A program made the translations under genes and the position numbers. A DNA stretch of 64,000 bases. Origin: Nocardioides palaemonis. GTDB taxonomy: Bacteria; Actinomycetota; Actinomycetes; Propionibacteriales; Nocardioidaceae. The stretch lies in NCBI RefSeq assembly GCF_018275325.1, contig NZ_JAGVQR010000001.1:434001-498000 (forward strand), in the 5' to 3' direction. This document shows, piece by piece, positions 1 to 8,388 of this stretch. The first letter of the stretch is position 1, and every line of letters starts with the position of its first letter. Under the pieces are notes generated by a model. It was not told the DNA's origin. It was given only the letters and a program-made list of their open reading frames with translations, and made no database searches.

Positions 1-467
1 AGCGAGCGGAGCAGCCCGGCGAGCTGGGCCCGCTCGGCCTCGGGGAGGTCGGCCAGGAGGTCGGCCTCGGCGCGCAGCAGCGCCTCGAACGCGCCGTCGA
101 CCGCCGACTTGCCCTCGATCGTCAGCCGCACCAGCACGCCGCGCCGGTCCTTCGGGTCCGGGAGCCGCTCGACCAGGTTGCGCGCGGCCAGCCGGTCGAC
201 CCGGTTGGTCATGGTGCCGCTGGTCACCAGCGTCTCGCGCAGCAGCTTGCCGGGCGAGAGCTCGTACGGCGTCCCGGCCCGGCGCAGCGCGGCCAGCACG
301 TCGAACTCCCACGACTCGATGCCGTGCGCGGTGAACGCGTCGCGCCGCGCGAGGTCGAGGTGCCGGGCGAGCCGGCTGATCCGGGAGAACACCTCGACGG
401 GGGCGAGGTCGAGGTCGCCGCGCTCGCGTCCCCAGGCCTCGACCAGGTCGTCCACCTCGTCTCGCAT
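1..467 (-). CDS. MarR-family transcriptional regulator (3' end beyond the window)
   Basis: A winged-helix repressor or activator of the MarR family, predicted to bind DNA as a dimer and respond to a small ligand. The minus-strand frame from the ATG at 465-467 stays open to the left edge and reads MRDEVDDLVEAW, then a helical segment (ISRLARHLDLARR), the recognition helix region (LVTSGTMTNRVDRL) and the wing (DPKDRRGVLVRLT). These are hallmark MarR signatures. About 155 codons are present and only the last residues are missing. It diverges from the methyltransferase gene at 647 across two palindromes that look like its operators, so it probably controls both itself and that gene. The ligand is unknown. 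Confidence 0.88.
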   Translation of the reverse strand, partial: MRDEVDDLVEAWGRERGDLDLAPVEVFSRISRLARHLDLARRDAFTAHGIESWEFDVLAALRRAGTPYELSPGKLLRETLVTSGTMTNRVDRLAARNLVERLPDPKDRRGVLVRLTIEGKSAVDGAFEALLRAEADLLADLPEAERAQLAGLLRS

Positions 468-495
468 GACGACATCCTGCCAGATCGGTCGAGAA

Positions 496-547
496 TCTTG
501 ACATCGAGAGGTTTTCGAGCGAGGGTCGAACTCTCTCGACATCAAGA
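496..547. promoter_or_regulatory. Paired MarR-type operator palindromes
   Basis: TCTTGACATCGAGA at 496-509 and TCTCGACATCAAGA at 534-547 are each imperfect palindromes and are near-perfect inverted copies of each other. They lie between the divergent MarR regulator (start 467) and the methyltransferase (start 647). This size and symmetry are usual for MarR dimers. Their use as operators is inferred from position and symmetry. Confidence 0.65.
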
Positions 548-556
548 CACTTGTCC

Positions 557-621
557 GGGTAGTCCAGTGACAATCGGTCGTCGGACGACCGGTGCGACGA
601 CCGTTCGGCACTGGACTACCC
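557..621 (+). promoter_or_regulatory. Long inverted repeat in the tam leader
   Basis: GGGTAGTCCAGTG at 557-569 pairs perfectly with CACTGGACTACCC at 609-621. The intervening 39 bases contain a smaller dyad (CGGTCGTC / GACGACCG). The structure ends about 25 bases before the methyltransferase start. It could be an RNA leader hairpin or an operator for a second regulator. There is no U tract, so a simple terminator is less likely. Confidence 0.5.
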
Positions 622-646
622 CGCCGCCCGAGGAGGAGCAGGAGAC

Positions 647-1453
647 ATGAGCCACAGCTGGGACCCGGACCGCTACCTCGCGTACGCCGACGAGCGGGGG
701 AGGCCGTTCGTCGACCTGCTGGCGCGGGTGCACGCCGAGCGGCCGCACGTCGTCGTCGACCTCGGCTGCGGGCCGGGCAACCTCACCGCGCTCCTCGCCG
801 ACCGGTGGGCCGGCGCGCAGGTCACCGGGATCGACAGCAGCCCGGAGATGATCGCCGCCGCGCGCGAGATCGACGGCATCGCGTGGGAGGTGGCCGACCT
901 GCGCGACTGGGCGCGCCCCGACCCGCTCGCGCTGCGCGCCCCGGTCGACGTCCTGGTCTCCAACGCCACCCTCCAGTGGCTGCCCGACCACCTCGCCCTG
1001 CTGCCGTCCCTCGTCGACCGGGTCGCCCCCGGCGGCTGGTTCGCGTTCCAGGTCCCGGGCAACTTCGGCGAGCCGAGCCACACCATCCGCACCGACATCG
1101 CCGAGCGCGCGCCCTTCGCCGAGCACGTGCGCGACGTCGCGGTCCCGGCCAGCCACGAGCCGGCCGACTACCTCCGCCTCCTGCTCGACCTCGGCTGCGA
1201 GGTCGACGCCTGGGAGACGACGTACCTCCACGTCCTCGCCGGTCCCGACCCCGTCTTCGACTGGGTCTCCGGCACGGGCGCTCGCCCGACCCTCCAGGCG
1301 CTGCCCGACGACCTGCGGCCGCTGTTCGAGGAGGAGTTCCGCGCGCTGCTGCGCGACGCCTACCCCGCCGACGCCGCCGGGCGGGTCGTGATGCCGTTCC
1401 GCCGGATCTTCGTGGTCGCGCGCAAGGGCGCGGACGTCGGGGTGACGGCGTGA
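647..1453 (+). CDS. tam: Trans-aconitate 2-methyltransferase-like SAM-dependent methyltransferase
   Basis: A class I SAM-dependent methyltransferase of 268 residues. The N-terminus (SWDPDRYLAYADER) and the SAM motif I (VVDLGCGPGNLT, about residues 35-47) followed by an acidic strand end (TGIDSSPEM) match the Tam family, which methyl-esterifies trans-aconitate to relieve aconitase inhibition. The motif LVSNATLQWLPD fits motif IV. The family length is close to 255-270. The ATG at 647 has a GAGGAG ribosome site upstream. The stop overlaps the start of the next gene (TGATG), so the two are translationally coupled. Family assignment is strong, but the exact substrate is inferred. Confidence 0.85.
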   Translation: MSHSWDPDRYLAYADERGRPFVDLLARVHAERPHVVVDLGCGPGNLTALLADRWAGAQVTGIDSSPEMIAAAREIDGIAWEVADLRDWARPDPLALRAPVDVLVSNATLQWLPDHLALLPSLVDRVAPGGWFAFQVPGNFGEPSHTIRTDIAERAPFAEHVRDVAVPASHEPADYLRLLLDLGCEVDAWETTYLHVLAGPDPVFDWVSGTGARPTLQALPDDLRPLFEEEFRALLRDAYPADAAGRVVMPFRRIFVVARKGADVGVTA

Positions 1454-1842
1454 TGCGGCTCCACCACGTCCAGGTCGCGTGCCCGCCCGGCGGCGAGGAC
1501 GTCGCCCGCCGGTTCTACGGCGACGGCCTCGGGATGACCGAGGTCGACAAGCCGGCTGACCTCGTCGCACGCGGCGGTTGCTGGTTCCGGGCGTACGACC
1601 GCTCCGGCGCGGTCACCGCAGAGGTCCACGTCGGGGTCGAGGACCCGTTCGCACCGGCCCGCAAGGCCCACCCGGCCCTCGTCGTCGACGACCTCGACGA
1701 GGTCGCCGAACGGCTGCGCGCCGTCGGCGCGGAGGTCGACGACAGCCAGCGCACCTCCTTTCCGGGGCACCTGCGGTTCCACACCTTCGACGGCCACGGC
1801 AACCGGGTCGAGGTCCTCTCGCCCCTCAGCCCCGGTATCTAG
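1453..1842 (+). CDS. VOC-family (glyoxalase-like) protein
   Basis: A 129-residue single-module vicinal oxygen chelate protein. It opens with MRLHHVQVACPPG and closes with FHTFDGHGNRVEVL, the paired beta-alpha-beta-beta-beta halves typical of glyoxalase/bleomycin-resistance folds. Conserved metal-ligand candidates are His4 or His5 and the Glu in NRVEVL. The start overlaps the methyltransferase stop, so the two form one transcription unit likely under the MarR protein. A GTG directly before the ATG is an alternative start. The stop codon lies inside a palindromic repeat. Substrate cannot be predicted. Confidence 0.85.
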   Translation: MRLHHVQVACPPGGEDVARRFYGDGLGMTEVDKPADLVARGGCWFRAYDRSGAVTAEVHVGVEDPFAPARKAHPALVVDDLDEVAERLRAVGAEVDDSQRTSFPGHLRFHTFDGHGNRVEVLSPLSPGI

Positions 1843-1900
1843 GGACGTCCTGGTGGGTCAGGGAGCCGGATCGCCCACCATGTCGTCCCCAGATATCGGG
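1831..1900. repeat. Palindromic repeat, copy 1, overlapping a stop codon
   Basis: Arms at 1831-1857 and 1874-1900 are complementary at 23 of 27 positions around a 16-base loop. The left arm contains the TAG stop of the VOC gene. The core GATATCTGGGGACG is shared with the copy at 2492-2556. It probably acts as a transcription terminator or RNA-processing hairpin. Confidence 0.7.
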
Positions 1901-1934
1901 TGCGGGGGAGGGGGCCCTCGGGGAGGATCCGGCC

Positions 1935-2501
1935 ATGCTGCTGCTGATCCTCGGGCCTCCGGCCGTGGGCAAGATGACCGTCGGGCGCGCGATCGCCGAC
2001 CGGTCGGGCTTCCGGCTGTTCCACAACCACCACAGCATCGAGATGCTGCTCGACGTCTTCGACTACGGCACGCCGCCCTTCCGGACCCTCAACACCGAGA
2101 TCCGCAGCAGGGTCATCGAGGAGGCCGCGGCCGACGGCACCGACCTGGTGTTCACCTTCGTGATGGGCATGGACGAGCAGGGCGAGGCCGACTACCTCGA
2201 GCGGCTGGCCGCGCCGTACGGCGACAGCGTGGCGGTCGTCGAGCTGGTCGCCGACCTCGACACCCGACTGGTCCGCAACCGCACCGAGCACCGGCTCGCC
2301 GAGAAGAAGTCCAAGCGCGACGTGGAGTGGTCCGACGGCAACGTCCGCCAGCTCGAGGCCGACTACCGGATGACCGCCGAGCCCGGCCGCGACGCCCCCG
2401 GCGAGCGGCTGCTCGCGCGCTGGCCGCACCTCCAGGTCGACAACACCGACCTCGCCGCGGACGAGGTGGCCGACCGGGTGCTCGCCTGGCTCGACATCTG
2501 A
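1935..2501 (+). CDS. Small P-loop kinase-like ATPase
   Basis: A 188-residue P-loop NTPase. The Walker A motif GPPAVGKMT lies at residues 7-15, and the fold resembles small-molecule or nucleoside kinases of the shikimate/gluconate kinase type. A histidine-rich stretch (FHNHHSIEM) follows the first helix, and VVELVADLDTRLVRN resembles a lid-adjacent strand and helix. The ATG at 1935 is preceded by GGGGAGGA. The gene lies between two related palindromes, each overlapping a stop codon. The substrate is unknown, and it could equally be annotated as an AAA-family ATPase. Confidence 0.8.
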   Translation: MLLLILGPPAVGKMTVGRAIADRSGFRLFHNHHSIEMLLDVFDYGTPPFRTLNTEIRSRVIEEAAADGTDLVFTFVMGMDEQGEADYLERLAAPYGDSVAVVELVADLDTRLVRNRTEHRLAEKKSKRDVEWSDGNVRQLEADYRMTAEPGRDAPGERLLARWPHLQVDNTDLAADEVADRVLAWLDI

Positions 2502-2556
2502 GGACGCGGTGCAGGCGGAACGGGCCAAGCGGACTGCACCACGTCCTCAGATATCG
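2492..2556. repeat. Palindromic repeat, copy 2, overlapping a stop codon
   Basis: Arms at 2492-2514 and 2534-2556 match at 21 of 23 positions. The left arm includes the TGA stop of the kinase-like gene. The core GATATCTGAGGACG matches the copy at 1831-1900, so the two are members of one dispersed family placed immediately 3' of genes. Confidence 0.7.
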
Positions 2557-2580
2557 GTTACTCACTGGTAACCTTGCGGC

Positions 2581-3054
2581 ATGCCTGCCGTCCTCGACCT
2601 CTGGAAGAAGACCACCGCGCTGCCGATGGGCGCCCGGCTCTTCTCGCTCGCCTTCAGCCAGAAGGCGCCCTACTTCGCCAGCATCCGCCCGCGCTTCACC
2701 GTCGTGGAGCCCAACCGCGCCGAGCTGGTGATCCGCGACCGTCGCGGCGTGCACAACCACATCGGCACGGTCCACGCGATCGCGCTGTGCAACGGCCTCG
2801 AGGCGGCGATGGGCGCGCTCGCGGAGGCGACCATCCCGGCCGATCGGCGCTGGATCCCCAAGGGCATGGAGGTCGCCTACACCGCCAAGGCGGGCTCCGA
2901 CATCACCTGCGTCGCCGAGACCGACCCCGAGCAGTGGACCGCCGAGATCGGCGAGGGCTACGACCTGCCGGTGCGCGTGCGGGGCACGCGCACCGACGGC
3001 ACGGTCGTCGTCGAGGGGGAGATCCGGCTCTGGGTCTCGGCGAAGCGCTCCTAG
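2581..3054 (+). CDS. DUF4442 hotdog-fold protein
   Basis: A 157-residue protein with the hotdog-fold architecture of the DUF4442 family, related to acyl-CoA thioesterases. The segment RRGVHNHIGTVHAIALCNGLEAA is the expected helix with the conserved N-H-x-G-T-x-H signature, and RWIPKGMEVAYTAKA is the following strand pair. Whether it hydrolyses acyl-CoA esters is unproven. The last four bases overlap the end of the convergent gluD gene, so the two messages are complementary at their 3' ends. Confidence 0.82.
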   Translation: MPAVLDLWKKTTALPMGARLFSLAFSQKAPYFASIRPRFTVVEPNRAELVIRDRRGVHNHIGTVHAIALCNGLEAAMGALAEATIPADRRWIPKGMEVAYTAKAGSDITCVAETDPEQWTAEIGEGYDLPVRVRGTRTDGTVVVEGEIRLWVSAKRS

Positions 3055-3920
3055 AGCGTCGTAGAGCGGGTGTCGGACTGTGCCTGGCCGACCATCGGGA
3101 CGTCGAGCACCTTCTTCTCGCCGACGAACCTCCTCTGGATCCAGGTCGCCAGCAGCGTGAGCAGCAGGTTGATCACCACGTAGATCGCCGTGATCACGAT
3201 GATCGTCGGGACGTGGTTACCGAACTGCTGGTAGATCGGCTTGGCGATACGCGTGAGCCCGAGCCCGGCGACGGCGTAGCCGAGGCTGGTGTCCTTCAGC
3301 GCGACGACCATCTGGCTGATGATCGCCGGGATCATGATCTTCACCGCCTGGGGCAGCAGCACGATGGTCATGACCTGCGTCTTGCGCATGCCGATGGCGT
3401 AGGCCGCCTCGGCCTGGCCGCGCGGCACGGCGTTGATGCCGGCGCGGAAGACCTCCGCCAGCACGGCGCCGTTGTAGAGGGTCAGGGCGAGCACCACCGA
3501 CCAGTAGGTGCGGCGGCTGAGCTCGTCCATCCCGCCGAAGACGGCGTAGAAGCAGAAGATCATCAGCATGATGACCGGGACGGCGCGGAAGAACTCGACG
3601 ACCAGCCAGCACGGCCAGCGCACCCACCGGTGGTCCGACAGCTTGCCGACGCCGAACAGGACGCCGAACACGACCGCGCCGATGACGGCGCTGAACGCCA
3701 TCTGCAAGGTGACCAGCAGGCCGTCGACGAGGATCGCCTCGATGTAGCGGGGCGTCAGGAACGGCTCCCACTTGTCGTACTCGAGCTGGCCCGTGGCCTG
3801 CAACCGCCAGAGCACGAACGCGACACCGGCCACGAGGGCGAGCGCGGCGACGACGCTGTAGGCCCGGTGGCGCGCCACCGTGGCGGGTCCGGGGGCGTCG
3901 AAGAGGACTCCGGCACTCAT
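3051..3920 (-). CDS. gluD: Amino acid (glutamate-type) ABC transporter permease GluD
   Basis: A 289-residue inner-membrane permease of the polar amino acid family. An N-terminal hydrophobic helix (about residues 20-40) is followed by the core helices and the EAA loop (AEVFRAGINAVPRGQAEAAY), which contacts the ATPase. It begins one base after gluC ends, so it is the last gene of gluABCD. The C-terminal tail is hydrophilic and longer than in many homologues. Glutamate specificity is inferred from operon structure and similarity to the Corynebacterium gluABCD system. Confidence 0.93.
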   Translation of the reverse strand: MSAGVLFDAPGPATVARHRAYSVVAALALVAGVAFVLWRLQATGQLEYDKWEPFLTPRYIEAILVDGLLVTLQMAFSAVIGAVVFGVLFGVGKLSDHRWVRWPCWLVVEFFRAVPVIMLMIFCFYAVFGGMDELSRRTYWSVVLALTLYNGAVLAEVFRAGINAVPRGQAEAAYAIGMRKTQVMTIVLLPQAVKIMIPAIISQMVVALKDTSLGYAVAGLGLTRIAKPIYQQFGNHVPTIIVITAIYVVINLLLTLLATWIQRRFVGEKKVLDVPMVGQAQSDTRSTTL

Positions 3921-3921
3921 G

Positions 3922-4611
3922 TCAGGCCACCTTCCAGCGACGCTCGATCAGGGTCGAGACGAGCGAGATGATCTCGACGAGGAGGACGTAGCCGATGGCG
4001 AAGGCGAGGAAGATGCCCCAGCGCTGGTCGGCGTAGTCGTTGGTGAACCCCTTCATCCGGCCCACCGCCTCGATGACGCCGAAGACGCCGGCGACCGAGG
4101 TGTTCTTGAGCAGCGCGATCAGCGTGCTGGCGATCGGCGGGACCGACGCCCGGAACGCCTGCGGCAGGACGACCTGGGACATGACGCCCGAGAACGGGAG
4201 GCCGATGGCGCGCGCAGCCTCGGCCTGCCCGAGGGGCACGGCGTTGACGCCTGCGCGGATCGCTTCGCAGACAAACGCCGCGGTGTAGAGGCTGAGCGAG
4301 GCGACAGCCGCGCTGAAGAAGGACGTGAAGTCGAACGGGCCGATGTGGATGTCGACCCACGTGAAGCGGAGCGCGTCGAAGATCTTGCCCGCGCCGAGCT
4401 GGAAGAACAGGAAGATCATCACCAGCGGGGTGTTGCGCACGAGCGTGACGTAGCCGGTGCCGAACATGCGCAGCACCTTCACCGGTCCCACGCGCATGGC
4501 GGCCAGCAGCGTGCCGAGGGCCACTGAGATCACGGCAGACACCAGGAACAGGAAGACCGTGTAGCCGAAGGCCCTCAGGACGAGGTCGAAGTTGTCCAGG
4601 ACGGCGTTCAC
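3922..4611 (-). CDS. gluC: Amino acid (glutamate-type) ABC transporter permease GluC
   Basis: A 229-residue permease with about five membrane helices. It begins MNAVLDNFDLVLRAFGYTVF and carries the EAA loop (CEAIRAGVNAVPLGQAEAAR). It pairs with GluD as a heterodimeric channel. The start at 4611 lies after a strong hairpin separating it from gluB, so gluC and gluD are probably expressed below the level of the binding protein. Confidence 0.94.
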   Translation of the reverse strand: MNAVLDNFDLVLRAFGYTVFLFLVSAVISVALGTLLAAMRVGPVKVLRMFGTGYVTLVRNTPLVMIFLFFQLGAGKIFDALRFTWVDIHIGPFDFTSFFSAAVASLSLYTAAFVCEAIRAGVNAVPLGQAEAARAIGLPFSGVMSQVVLPQAFRASVPPIASTLIALLKNTSVAGVFGVIEAVGRMKGFTNDYADQRWGIFLAFAIGYVLLVEIISLVSTLIERRWKVA

Positions 4612-4636
4612 GCCACTCCTCTCACAGGGGCTCCCG

Positions 4637-4668
4637 CCTCGGGCCCGGCGTCAGCGCCGGGCCCGAGG
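4637..4668 (-). terminator. Attenuator hairpin between gluB and gluC
   Basis: CCTCGGGCCCGGCG at 4637-4650 pairs perfectly with CGCCGGGCCCGAGG at 4655-4668 around a 4-base loop. It sits between the gluB stop (4683) and the gluC start (4611), where a partial terminator or RNA-stabilising hairpin would raise binding-protein levels over the permeases. Confidence 0.75.
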
Positions 4669-4682
4669 ACGGGAGGGGTTGA

Positions 4683-5567
4683 TCAGGACTCGCAGGCGTC
4701 CATCTCGGGAAGCTCGGGCACCTCGACGCCCGAGGGGCCGAGCGTGGCGTTGAAGGCCTCCTCGTAGGCGCCGCTGTCGTAGGCGTCGGTGATCGTGTCG
4801 ACGATCCACTGGCACATCTCCGGGCGGTCGATGGAGTAGCCGACGCCGATGCGCTCCTCGGAGAACTGGTCGCCGACGACCTTGAGCTCGCCCTCGTTCT
4901 GCGCGGCGTAGCCGGCGAGGATCGTGCCGTCGGTCGACATGGCCGAGACAGTGCCGTCGAGGACCTTCTCGACGCACTCGGAGTAGGTGTCGAAGCCGAC
5001 CGGCTTGGCGCCCTCGGCCTCGATGTTGTCGAGCGAGGTCGAGCCCGTGACCGAGCAGACCTCCTCGCCCTTGACGTCGTCGACCGACTCGATGTCGCTG
5101 TCGGCGGCGACCAGCAGCTGCTGGCCGGTGACGAGGTACGGGCCGGCCTGACCGACGACCTGGCGACGCTCGTCGGTGATGGAGTACGACGCGAGCACGA
5201 GGTCGACGGTGCCGTCCTCGAGGAACGGCTCGCGGTTGTCGGAGATGGTCTCGACCCACTCGATGTCGTCGCCGGTGATGCCGAGGCTGGCCGCGAGCTG
5301 CTTGGCCATCTCGACGTCGAAGCCGGTGGGGGTGTCGGAGGCCGCGTCCTTGAAGCCGAGGCCGGGCTGGTCGTACTTGACGCCGATCTTGATGGTGCCG
5401 GCGTCGGCCAGCTCCTTCATCCGGGTGCCGTCGTCGAAGTTGTCGGCCGCGTTCTCGGCCGCCTCGACGTCCGGGCCGTCCGTCTCCTCGCCGGCGTTGC
5501 CGCAGGCAGCGAGCGACAGGGCCAATCCCGCCGTGGCGATGACCGCCTTGGTCCTGGTGAATCTCAT
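4683..5567 (-). CDS. gluB: Glutamate-binding lipoprotein GluB
   Basis: A 294-residue extracytoplasmic solute-binding protein of family 3. The signal peptide ends in a lipobox (LAAC, Cys22), so it is predicted to be a membrane-anchored lipoprotein. The mature part has the classical signatures GTIKIGVKYDQPGLGF, GFDVEMAKQLA and VDLVLASYSITDERR. The ATG at 5567 was chosen because it opens the signal peptide and has an AAGGAG site just upstream. The upstream in-frame extension is a shadow of gluA. It captures substrate and hands it to GluCD. Confidence 0.94.
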   Translation of the reverse strand: MRFTRTKAVIATAGLALSLAACGNAGEETDGPDVEAAENAADNFDDGTRMKELADAGTIKIGVKYDQPGLGFKDAASDTPTGFDVEMAKQLAASLGITGDDIEWVETISDNREPFLEDGTVDLVLASYSITDERRQVVGQAGPYLVTGQQLLVAADSDIESVDDVKGEEVCSVTGSTSLDNIEAEGAKPVGFDTYSECVEKVLDGTVSAMSTDGTILAGYAAQNEGELKVVGDQFSEERIGVGYSIDRPEMCQWIVDTITDAYDSGAYEEAFNATLGPSGVEVPELPEMDACES

Positions 5568-5659
5568 CCTTGCTCTCCTTCGTTGGGCGGCCCGAGGCCG
5601 TCTGGGGTTCCTGGGGATGGAGTGTGCTGTTGTGTCCCGAGCTGGTGGGTCCTCAGCGG

Positions 5660-6436
5660 TCAGTGCTTGAGGATCTTGCCGAGGAAGTCCTTGGCGCGGT
5701 CGGAGGTCGGGTTCGTGAAGAACTCCTCCGGAGTGTTCTCCTCGACGATCGCGCCGTCGGCCATGAAGACGACCCGGTGGGCGGCGGTGCGCGCGAAGCC
5801 CATCTCGTGGGTGACCACGACCATCGTCATGCCCTGCTCGGCGAGGTCGACCATGACGTCGAGGACCTCCTTGATCATCTCCGGGTCGAGCGCGGAGGTC
5901 GGCTCGTCGAAGAGCATCACCTTCGGCTCCATCGCCAGGGCGCGGGCGATCGCCACGCGCTGCTGCTGGCCGCCGGAGAGCTGGGCGGGGTACTTCTCGG
6001 CCTGGTGGCCTACGCCGACGCGGTCGAGGAGCTCGCGGGCCTTCTTCTCCGCCTCCTCCTTCTTCATCCCGCGGACCTTGATCGGGCCGAGGGTGACGTT
6101 CTCGAGGATCGTCTTGTGGGCGAAGAGGTTGAAGCTCTGGAAGACCATCCCGACCTCGGCGCGGAGCGCGGCGAGCGCCTTGCCCTCCTGCGGCAGCGGC
6201 TGCCCGTCGAGGGTGATCGAGCCCTCGTCGATGGTCTCGAGGCGGTTGATCGTGCGGCACAGCGTGGACTTGCCGGAGCCGGACGGGCCGATCACGACGA
6301 CCACCTCGCCCCGCTTGACGGTGAGCTCGACGTCCTTGAGGGCGTGCAGCTGTCCGAAGTGCTTCTGGACGCCGCTGAGCACGACGAGGGGCTCGCCTCG
6401 GCCGGCGCTGACGGGGGCCGTTTCCTGCGCGGTCAT
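5660..6436 (-). CDS. gluA: Glutamate-type ABC transporter ATPase GluA
   Basis: A 258-residue ATPase, first gene of the gluABCD operon. Walker A (GPSGSGKST), Q-loop (VFQSFNLF), ABC signature (LSGGQQQR), Walker B ([13 protein letters not shown]) and the switch histidine (VVVTHEMG) are all present. The N-terminus is extended by about 15 low-complexity residues before the first strand. A 92-base gap separates it from gluB. It energises import by the GluCD channel. Confidence 0.95.
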   Translation of the reverse strand: MTAQETAPVSAGRGEPLVVLSGVQKHFGQLHALKDVELTVKRGEVVVVIGPSGSGKSTLCRTINRLETIDEGSITLDGQPLPQEGKALAALRAEVGMVFQSFNLFAHKTILENVTLGPIKVRGMKKEEAEKKARELLDRVGVGHQAEKYPAQLSGGQQQRVAIARALAMEPKVMLFDEPTSALDPEMIKEVLDVMVDLAEQGMTMVVVTHEMGFARTAAHRVVFMADGAIVEENTPEEFFTNPTSDRAKDFLGKILKH

Positions 6437-6530
6437 GGCGGCAACCTATCGGCACTGGTCTGGACCTGCCATCGCGCACGGGCCCGACGGGGCAGGCGTC
6501 ACCCGATCGTGATGCGCGGCGGCGGGGCCG

Positions 6531-7028
6531 TCAGAGGAGGTGTGCGACCCCGGCGTCGGGGTCCCAGCGACGCAGTCCGGCGAGGGTGACGGCCGCGTCC
6601 GCGTGCCCCAGCACCTCGAGCACGGCCGGCACGTCGGCGCGCGGCACCCGGCGGGCGAGGGTGACGTGCGGGAGCCAGCCGAGGTGCTGGACGTCGGGCA
6701 CCTCGGCGCGTACGTCGAGCACCGCCCGGACCAGGTCGTCGTCGACGTCGAGCAGGCGGACGACGGTGACGCGGTGGCCGCCGAGGAGGGCGACGCCCGC
6801 GGCCCGCGCCTCGCGGGGGAGCAGCGGGCCCAGCACGCGCGCCGCGGCCCGCTCGTCCTCGGCGCGGAGCGCAGGAGCGGCGAGGACGGTCACGTGCGGG
6901 GTGTTGGTGGCGCCGCGGTGGTCGAGCTGGGAGGGGAGCCCGGCGTCGCGCAGGGCCTGCCAGTCACGGCGTACGACCTCGGTGCCGGCGTCGTCGGGCA
7001 GCAGCTCGATCGCGTGCATCCGGGGCAT
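6531..7028 (-). CDS. 2H phosphoesterase (2'-5' RNA ligase-like)
   Basis: A 165-residue protein with the two catalytic H-x-T motifs of the 2H phosphoesterase superfamily: PHVTVLAA in the N-terminal half and PHVTLARR in the C-terminal half. It begins MPRMHAIELLPDD, a typical first strand. The superfamily includes RNA ligases and 2',3'-cyclic phosphodiesterases acting on RNA ends or small nucleotides. The substrate here is unknown. It stands alone between gluA and the GH16 gene. Confidence 0.85.
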   Translation of the reverse strand: MPRMHAIELLPDDAGTEVVRRDWQALRDAGLPSQLDHRGATNTPHVTVLAAPALRAEDERAAARVLGPLLPREARAAGVALLGGHRVTVVRLLDVDDDLVRAVLDVRAEVPDVQHLGWLPHVTLARRVPRADVPAVLEVLGHADAAVTLAGLRRWDPDAGVAHLL

Positions 7029-7068
7029 GCGGCGAGCCTAGGTCCGCCCCGGGCGTGCGGGGTCGGGC

Positions 7069-8388
7069 TTAGGCGGCCTTGCGGCCGCGGGTGACGCGCG
7101 CCGACTGGATCGAGGTGGCGTCGTAGACGCGGACCCAGTCGACCTGGGCGGCGTCGCCGAGCTCGTCGCTGGTCAGGTTGGCGAGCTCGTAGTCGGAGGT
7201 GAGGTTCGACAGGACGAGGTACTGGGCGGCCTGGGAGACGGCGGCGGTCTCGCGGTAGTACTCGCGGCCGTCGACGCGGAAGATGTAGGCGGTGGGGGTC
7301 CACTCGACCGAGAACACGTGGAACTCGTCCCACCAGCTGCGGTTCTTGCCGAGGACCTGGCGGGTGGCGGGGAAGAGGTCGCCGTGGCTGACCTTCTCCC
7401 AGCCCGCCTCGTAGTAGTGGACGTGGGCGCCGACGGCCTCGTTGCCGCGGCCGTTCTCGCCGAAGAACTCCATGATGTCGATCTCGGTGCCGGCGGAGGG
7501 GACGCCGTCGGTGTAGGTGGTGCCGGCGGGGAGCATCCAGAAGCCGGTGTGCATGCCCTTGGCGCGCTGCGGCTTGATGCGGGCGGCGACGATGCCGTGC
7601 TGGAAGAAGCGGGTGTTCTCGGTGGAGACCTGGCTGTTGACCAGGTACTGCTGGGTGCCGGCGGTGCCGTTGGAGGTGTAGCTGCAGGTCGCGCCGCCCA
7701 TGGTGGGGTCGACGCCGATGCCGAGGCGGAGCACGCCGCCGCCGACGCTGCGGGCCGACGGGTCGACGCGGGCGCAGGTGCGGGGGGCGTACACGCTCTC
7801 GCGCTCGCGCTTCTGGTCGTTCCAGACGGTGGCGTCGAGGGCGGTGCCGGAGAAGGTGTCCTCGAACTCGGGGGTCCAGCGGTTCGCGGTGACGGTGCCG
7901 GAGGTCCAGGTCAGGCCGGAGGCGGTGGTGGCGGCGCGGTAGCGGCCGGGGCCGGCGGCGAAGGTGGCGGTGCCCCACGCGTCCTCGGTGGCGGTGTCGA
8001 CGAGCTTCCAGCCCCTGGCCGTGCGGCGCTCGAGCGTGACCCGCTGGCCGGGGGCGACCGGCGAGAACGTCGCGACGAGCGAGGCCTGGTTGGAGGGGTC
8101 GGCGGGCGAGGTGCCGGGCTGGACGATCGGCGGGAGGGCGGCGAGGGTGGCGGTCACCTTGACCTTGGCGGCGCGGGTGCCCTTGCGGCCCTTGTTCGTG
8201 GCCTTGCCCGGCTTGTGGGCCTGGGCCTTTGCGGCGACCTGCGAGACGCCGGTGGAGGGATTGGCGTCAGCGGCGGTGGCGGCAAGCGGCAGCAGAGTCA
8301 GCAACAGACCGGTAACAGCTGCGGAGAGTGCGGCGGAGCGGGCGACGCGGCGTGCGGTCGTCGTACGATTCGTGGTGTTCCGGCGCAT
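7069..8388 (-). CDS. Secreted glycoside hydrolase family 16 protein
   Basis: A 439-residue exported protein. A Sec-type signal peptide (about residues 1-42, twin Arg upstream) precedes a Lys/Ala-rich linker and a small beta domain (about 75-165), then a GH16 catalytic domain (about 172-425). The catalytic motif EIDIMEFF at residues 302-309 supplies Glu302 as nucleophile, Asp304, and Glu307 as acid/base. GH16 enzymes cleave beta-1,3/1,4-glucans and related polysaccharides. The exact glycan is not predictable. It diverges from miaB. Confidence 0.92.
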   Translation of the reverse strand: MRRNTTNRTTTARRVARSAALSAAVTGLLLTLLPLAATAADANPSTGVSQVAAKAQAHKPGKATNKGRKGTRAAKVKVTATLAALPPIVQPGTSPADPSNQASLVATFSPVAPGQRVTLERRTARGWKLVDTATEDAWGTATFAAGPGRYRAATTASGLTWTSGTVTANRWTPEFEDTFSGTALDATVWNDQKRERESVYAPRTCARVDPSARSVGGGVLRLGIGVDPTMGGATCSYTSNGTAGTQQYLVNSQVSTENTRFFQHGIVAARIKPQRAKGMHTGFWMLPAGTTYTDGVPSAGTEIDIMEFFGENGRGNEAVGAHVHYYEAGWEKVSHGDLFPATRQVLGKNRSWWDEFHVFSVEWTPTAYIFRVDGREYYRETAAVSQAAQYLVLSNLTSDYELANLTSDELGDAAQVDWVRVYDATSIQSARVTRGRKAA

